Shown here one piece after another: positions 60,120 through 64,000 of a DNA stretch of 64,000 nucleotides (positions are counted from its first letter, which is position 1; each line of letters begins with the position of its first letter). The stretch comes from Borrelia turicatae 91E135 (GTDB lineage Bacteria > Spirochaetota > Spirochaetia > Borreliales > Borreliaceae), in contig NC_008710.1 in assembly GCF_000012085.2 (NCBI RefSeq), positions 1 to 64,000 of the forward strand. The letters are read 5' to 3'. Under the pieces are notes generated by a model that saw nothing but the letters and a program-made list of their open reading frames with translations, ran no database searches and was not told where the DNA came from. A program made the position numbers and the translations under genes.

Positions 60120-60809
60120 CTATAACTTTATTTGTCCAAAAAGCTTCCATTCTTCATTTTCTGCTTCTGAGAAATAAATACTACCTTTCCTAGACTTAGG
60201 AAAAGCATAAAGCTTACCCTCATTTTCATCCTTAAATACTAAAAACTCCTTAAGCTCTATTTTTGAAGGAAGGAGTTTTTTGTCTTGACCATTCATTCTT
60301 AATCTCCAATGACCGTCCAATGTTTTATAAAAAAAAACTTTGTCATCAAGAGTATTAATTTCATAGTTATTCTTTTTATGAATAATATCATCTAATTTAG
60401 AAACTCCCAAAGCATAATTTAAAAACTCTTGATTACACTGAACAGTATCCCTAATAGAACCAACATAAGCGGCTTTAATTTGCTCACTCTGTGAATCAAC
60501 AAAAAACAAAGTGGGACTTTTTTTTAAATTAATCTCACCAAAAATTTCATTATTCACATCAATAATTAAAAAAACATTATTTTTAGCAATAGCTTTAAGA
60601 AGGTTATCATCTTCAAACGACTTTAAAAAATCTCTTATCAAATTACCTTTAATATCTTTTCCAACCAATATTAAAACATTTTTATGTAAACTTCGGGCCT
60701 CATCCATAGCATCCTTATAAGAATCGTGAAAAATAATATCCGATGACAGCGAAAATAAATGCACAAAACAAAAAACAATAAATATTACAAATAAGCTTAC
60801 AAATCTCAT
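60120..60809 (-). CDS. Exported thioredoxin-fold protein without a CxxC site
   Basis: The 229-residue protein has a signal peptide (MRFVSLFVIFIVFCFVHLFSLSSD) and a thioredoxin-like domain: YKDAMDEARSLHKNVLILVGKD, VFLIIDVNNE and the cis-proline loop LKKSPTLFFVDSQ. Where the redox CxxC belongs it reads GKDIKGN, so it is not a dithiol oxidoreductase. The C-terminal 80 residues are beta-rich. It is coupled to the aminopeptidase P gene by a four-base overlap. Role unknown. Confidence 0.72.
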   Translation of the reverse strand: MRFVSLFVIFIVFCFVHLFSLSSDIIFHDSYKDAMDEARSLHKNVLILVGKDIKGNLIRDFLKSFEDDNLLKAIAKNNVFLIIDVNNEIFGEINLKKSPTLFFVDSQSEQIKAAYVGSIRDTVQCNQEFLNYALGVSKLDDIIHKKNNYEINTLDDKVFFYKTLDGHWRLRMNGQDKKLLPSKIELKEFLVFKDENEGKLYAFPKSRKGSIYFSEAENEEWKLFGQIKL

Positions 60810-62584
60810 ATCTTATTAGTTAATATCTCTAAAAATTTCAGCTCATCACCACTAAGATATTCTTTCAAACTAGAATATATAAATTCATGATAACTATTAA
60901 TATAGTCTAATTCATCCTTTGAAAGCATTTCAGTAACTATTAATTCTTTTTCAAAAGGTACAAGAGTCAGATTCTCAAACTCCAAAAAAGTCCCAAATTC
61001 ATTTGAATAACTTTGCTTCACAAAAACTAAATTTTCAGTTCTAATTCCATATTCAGAATCTCGATAGAGCCCAGGCTCAATTGAAGCAATTTCAGAACCT
61101 TTAAAAGAATAACTAGACAAAGGACTAATAGAAACAGGAAGTTCGTGAACATTAAGAAAAAAGCCTACCCCATGACCCGTTCCATGAGCAAAATTCAATC
61201 CTTGCTTTAGCAAAGGAAATCGAGCAATACCATCAAGAGAAGAACCTAAAGTCCCAAATGGAAATTTTAAAGACGCAAGAGCAATAAAAGACTTAAGAAC
61301 TAAAGTATAATCTTCCCTCTCTTTACAAGATGCTTCTCCAATTAAAATAGTTCTTGTAACGTCTGTTGTACCAAGTTCAAGGTAAGAACCTCCAGAATCT
61401 ATTAAAAGCAATCCATTACCATCAAGATTTTTAGCTCCTTTTGTGGGTCGATAATGAGGCAAAGCCGCATTTTCTTTAAATCCAACTATCGAATTAAAAC
61501 TGGAACTAAAAAATTCATCTCTTGCTGTCCTAAAATTTAACAACATATTTGCAACATCAACCTCATCTAACTTAGAAAGTTCATCTTTGTTTAAACTCTT
61601 AAATTTATACAAAAATTTAATCAAACTCACAGCATCAATAATATGAGCCTCTTTCATCTTACTAATCTCATAATCTGATTTTATTGCCTTAAGTTCATTA
61701 ACAATACTCTCTCCAAGTATTGCATTTGGTTTGCCAATAGATTCCAATATTTTAACATTACTTTCAACTGGTATAAAAAATTTTCCTTCATGATTAATCT
61801 CTGCTAAAAACGAATAAAAATTACTATAATCTTCAATCTCAAAACCTTCGGCCTCAAACCTCTCGCTTAACTCAGAATCAAGTTTATCAATATTAACAAA
61901 AAGAACATTCTTATATCTCTCACTTCTAGCAATAAACAAAAAAGCATAAAATAAAGCTGATGATTCAACATCCAAACCTCTTAAATTTAAAAGCCAAGCT
62001 ATTTCATCCAAAGAGCTTATAATACAAAAATCAATTGCCTTTTCTTCTAATTTTGCATTAACTTTATCAAGCTTATCCGTTCTTTTATCGATTTTTTGAG
62101 CTCCACTCAATTCAAATATCTTATTGCTTTCTAAACCGGGTCTATCCTGCCAAATCTTAGAAACTAAATCTTCATGTAAGATCTCAATATCTGTATATCT
62201 ACAATTTTGAACCAAATCATTATAAAATTTTATATTAACATCTTCAGAATAAATCCCAAGCCTTAAGCCCTTAAGATTTGCATTTATGTAACCAAAAATA
62301 TCCGGATACCCTTTAACTCCAAGCTTCATCAATTTAAACTCGGTTCCTTTAAGTTCACTCGATGCTTGTAAAAAATACCTACCATCTGTAAAAAGCACTG
62401 CCTCTGTTTCTGTAACAATTACTGTCCCAGCACTTCCTGTAAATCCTGTAATAAATTCACGAACATTAAATCTAACATGAGAATATTCACTCATATGTGG
62501 ATCATAACTTGCTATTAAATACGCATCGATTTCACTCTTCATCATCAAATTTCTCAAAGAAAATATTTTTGTACTAATTTCCAT
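60806..62584 (-). CDS. pepP: Xaa-Pro aminopeptidase (aminopeptidase P, long form)
   Basis: The 592-residue M24B enzyme frees N-terminal residues preceding proline. It has two creatinase-like N-terminal domains (FITGFTGSAGTVIVTETEAVLFTDGRYFLQA in part) and a C-terminal pita-bread domain with metal ligands in LLIDSGGSYLELGTTDVTRTI (two Asp), HGTGHGVG (His), SIEPGLY (Glu) and GIRTENLV (Glu). The length matches the three-domain eukaryotic-like class. Peptide use suits an organism dependent on host peptides. Confidence 0.92.
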   Translation of the reverse strand: MEISTKIFSLRNLMMKSEIDAYLIASYDPHMSEYSHVRFNVREFITGFTGSAGTVIVTETEAVLFTDGRYFLQASSELKGTEFKLMKLGVKGYPDIFGYINANLKGLRLGIYSEDVNIKFYNDLVQNCRYTDIEILHEDLVSKIWQDRPGLESNKIFELSGAQKIDKRTDKLDKVNAKLEEKAIDFCIISSLDEIAWLLNLRGLDVESSALFYAFLFIARSERYKNVLFVNIDKLDSELSERFEAEGFEIEDYSNFYSFLAEINHEGKFFIPVESNVKILESIGKPNAILGESIVNELKAIKSDYEISKMKEAHIIDAVSLIKFLYKFKSLNKDELSKLDEVDVANMLLNFRTARDEFFSSSFNSIVGFKENAALPHYRPTKGAKNLDGNGLLLIDSGGSYLELGTTDVTRTILIGEASCKEREDYTLVLKSFIALASLKFPFGTLGSSLDGIARFPLLKQGLNFAHGTGHGVGFFLNVHELPVSISPLSSYSFKGSEIASIEPGLYRDSEYGIRTENLVFVKQSYSNEFGTFLEFENLTLVPFEKELIVTEMLSKDELDYINSYHEFIYSSLKEYLSGDELKFLEILTNKI

Positions 62585-62620
62585 AAAAGCAAGCTCCTTA
62601 GACTTTAAAAAGTAACTTTT

Positions 62621-62678
62621 ATTTAATTATAACAAATAATTCAATTTTAAAAAATTTCTTTATTTGTTATAATTAAAT
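62621..62678. promoter_or_regulatory. Symmetric divergent promoter region with a 19-bp inverted repeat
   Basis: ATTTAATTATAACAAATAA (62621-62639) is repeated exactly in reverse complement at 62660-62678, around a 20-base spacer. Each arm holds one outward-pointing TATAAT: 62668-62673 for the Cof-type gene and, on the minus strand, 62631-62626 for pepP. The -35 regions are poor. The repeat may be an operator controlling both genes or two copies of a promoter element. Confidence 0.6.
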
Positions 62679-62705
62679 CCAACAGTAAAATCAAAGGACA
62701 AAAGT

Positions 62706-63596
62706 ATGAAAGATATTAAGGCTGTTATTTCTGATCTTGATGGCACACTTCTACTCTCAAATAGCCAGATAGGGGCTTTTAGTGAGATTGTAATAAAAAA
62801 ACTAACAAAAGAAAACAAAAAGTTTATTATTGCAACAGGAAGAAGTAAAAATGAAATAATTTCTCTTACAGAACACCTAAACTCACATGTTTCATTTTTT
62901 ATAACATTAAATGGAGCAAGAGTCTATAATAATCAATGGCAATTAATAAGTAGTTATGATTTGTCCTCTGAAATTGTAAATGAGATTTTAAATCTCAGAG
63001 AGAACAAATACAAAGATATACCCCATTTTTTACAGAAATCTGAAGATATAGATGAAAAGCTTTACGCTGATAACACAACTAAAAATGCTATCAATAATAT
63101 ATTTGAAAAACATGAATTGTTAAGGAAACACAAATATATAGAACATGAACTAAAAGATATAAGTATAAAATATCATGAAGTCAACAGTTTTAGAGAAATT
63201 AAAAATTTTAACAATATAGCAAAAATATTATTACTGCATGATGAAGAACCACAATTAATAAAATACGAAGCAACAATTTTAGAAAAATACAGAAAAGAAA
63301 TAAACGCTTATTTATCAACACCACACTCACTTGAAATTGTTAATAACAGAGTTTCAAAGGGAAGTGCATTAAAAGACGTCCTTAAAAGCATTCATATTAA
63401 TTTAAATGAAGCAATTGCATTCGGAGATGGGTTTAATGATGTTGACATGCTAGAAAATGTAAATAAAGGGTTATTAATGGGTAATGCAAATTATAGATTA
63501 AAGAAAATGTTATCGTATTTAGAAATAATAGGCACTAATGACAATGAAGCTGTTGCACATTACATTAATGACAACATTTTAGAAGAACCTGTATAG
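62706..63596 (+). CDS. Cof-type HAD-superfamily phosphatase
   Basis: The 296-residue protein has the HAD nucleophile motif VISDLDGTLLLSNSQI (Asp10, Asp12), FIIATGRSKNEI with the second-motif Thr, a large cap domain (about 85-200), SKGSALKDVL with Lys, and IAFGDGFNDVDMLENV with the metal aspartates. This is the Cof class IIB, which hydrolyses sugar or cofactor phosphates; the substrate is unknown. AAGGA precedes the ATG. Confidence 0.9.
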   Translation: MKDIKAVISDLDGTLLLSNSQIGAFSEIVIKKLTKENKKFIIATGRSKNEIISLTEHLNSHVSFFITLNGARVYNNQWQLISSYDLSSEIVNEILNLRENKYKDIPHFLQKSEDIDEKLYADNTTKNAINNIFEKHELLRKHKYIEHELKDISIKYHEVNSFREIKNFNNIAKILLLHDEEPQLIKYEATILEKYRKEINAYLSTPHSLEIVNNRVSKGSALKDVLKSIHINLNEAIAFGDGFNDVDMLENVNKGLLMGNANYRLKKMLSYLEIIGTNDNEAVAHYINDNILEEPV

Positions 63597-63609
63597 CATA
63601 GGACATAAT

Positions 63610-64000
63610 ATGAAAACAGACTTAATAAAATATGCAGAGCTCATTATCTTAAAAGGAATTAACTTACAAAAAAATCAATGCGTACTTATTACAGGATCAA
63701 TTGAAAATTATGAATTTTTAAAAATTCTAGCACAAAAAGCTTATGAGTATGGGGCAAAATACGTAGAATTAAATATTGAAGACACTGACATTTTAAAAAC
63801 CAGATTAAAATCATCACCAGAAGATCTCTTAGAGTTTATTCCAGATTTCAAGCATAAATTTTTTGAAGAAATGATAAATGAAAAATGGGCAAAAATACGA
63901 ATTGATAACACAGAAAATTTAGACACATTGAAAGATAATGATAGTAAAAAAATATCAAAATACTTTAAAGCACTAAATATAGCATCAAGAAAAGTTTCAA
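63610..64000 (+). CDS. Aminopeptidase, M29 family (start only, cut by the window edge)
   Basis: From the ATG at 63610 about 130 codons run open to the end of the window. The N-terminus MKTDLIKYAELIILKGINLQKNQ, with CVLITGSIENYEFLKILAQKAYEYGAKYV following in frame, resembles the thermophilic aminopeptidase (M29/AmpS) family, whose metal ligands lie further downstream and cannot be seen here. It begins 13 bases after the Cof-type gene, so the two are probably cotranscribed. Confidence 0.78.
   Translation, partial: MKTDLIKYAELIILKGINLQKNQCVLITGSIENYEFLKILAQKAYEYGAKYVELNIEDTDILKTRLKSSPEDLLEFIPDFKHKFFEEMINEKWAKIRIDNTENLDTLKDNDSKKISKYFKALNIASRKVS

Overview
The window is AT-rich DNA (roughly 30% GC by eye) from the left end of the linear chromosome of a Borrelia spirochete. 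Four signs support this: a P13-family outer-membrane protein, a PUR-domain regulator of the BpuR type, a tmRNA whose tag reads AKNNNFTSSNLVMAA (the Borrelia tag as I recall it), and a gene order that follows the B. burgdorferi chromosome from about BB0001 to BB0069 (from memory). An intact ruvC next to ruvA, reported missing in Lyme-group Borrelia, points to the relapsing-fever group. That assignment is inference.

Layout. Bases 1-10 match a TA-cloning vector junction. Bases 13-46 are a perfect palindrome followed by a TTAGTATA box, which looks like an opened hairpin telomere. A small exported protein follows. Next come sugar metabolism (NagZ-like hydrolase, UDP-sugar pyrophosphorylase-like protein, phosphoglucomutase), trpS, an AI-2E family permease and a HAD protein (0.7-8.3 kb). 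A plus-strand block runs from the diadenylate cyclase cdaA and its CdaR-like partner through acpS, truA and priA (8.4-14.7 kb). A mixed block holds udk, a rhodanese-like protein, a YitT protein, an RluA-family synthase, pyrophosphate-dependent phosphofructokinase, queA, ruvB, ruvA, ruvC, yebC and folD (14.7-25 kb). An envelope segment follows: an outer-membrane protein, a BAM-complex lipoprotein, two tandem signal peptidase I paralogues, a PEGA/SUMF1-like protein, smpB and p13 (25-31.7 kb). Then come topoisomerase IV, an acyltransferase, two uncharacterised envelope proteins, cheR, phoU, a short SMC protein, rnhB and bpuR (31.8-45.9 kb). tRNA-Gly and tmRNA sit tail to tail at 46.1-46.6 kb, followed by two VUT-family membrane proteins, a TrmH-family methyltransferase and ung. 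The glycolytic operon gap-pgk-tpiA-secG (49.6-53 kb) is followed by a TPR protein, a CorC-like protein, ybeY, trxA, rsmE, a PASTA protein, fmt-def, a thioredoxin-fold protein, aminopeptidase P, a Cof-type HAD phosphatase and the start of an M29 aminopeptidase cut by the window edge.

The genes are mostly housekeeping and fit a host-dependent, fermentative organism: glycolysis, trans-translation (smpB plus tmRNA), Holliday-junction processing (ruvABC), queuosine salvage (queA plus a VUT-family transporter) and c-di-AMP signalling. No prophage, insertion sequence or CRISPR array is visible. No stretch longer than about 300 bases lacks a gene.

The most interesting points are the cloned telomere, ruvC, several proteins that keep a fold but have lost catalytic residues (a signal peptidase, a rhodanese, a thioredoxin-fold protein), a short SMC without a recognisable hinge, and several genes whose -10 box lies almost on the start codon.
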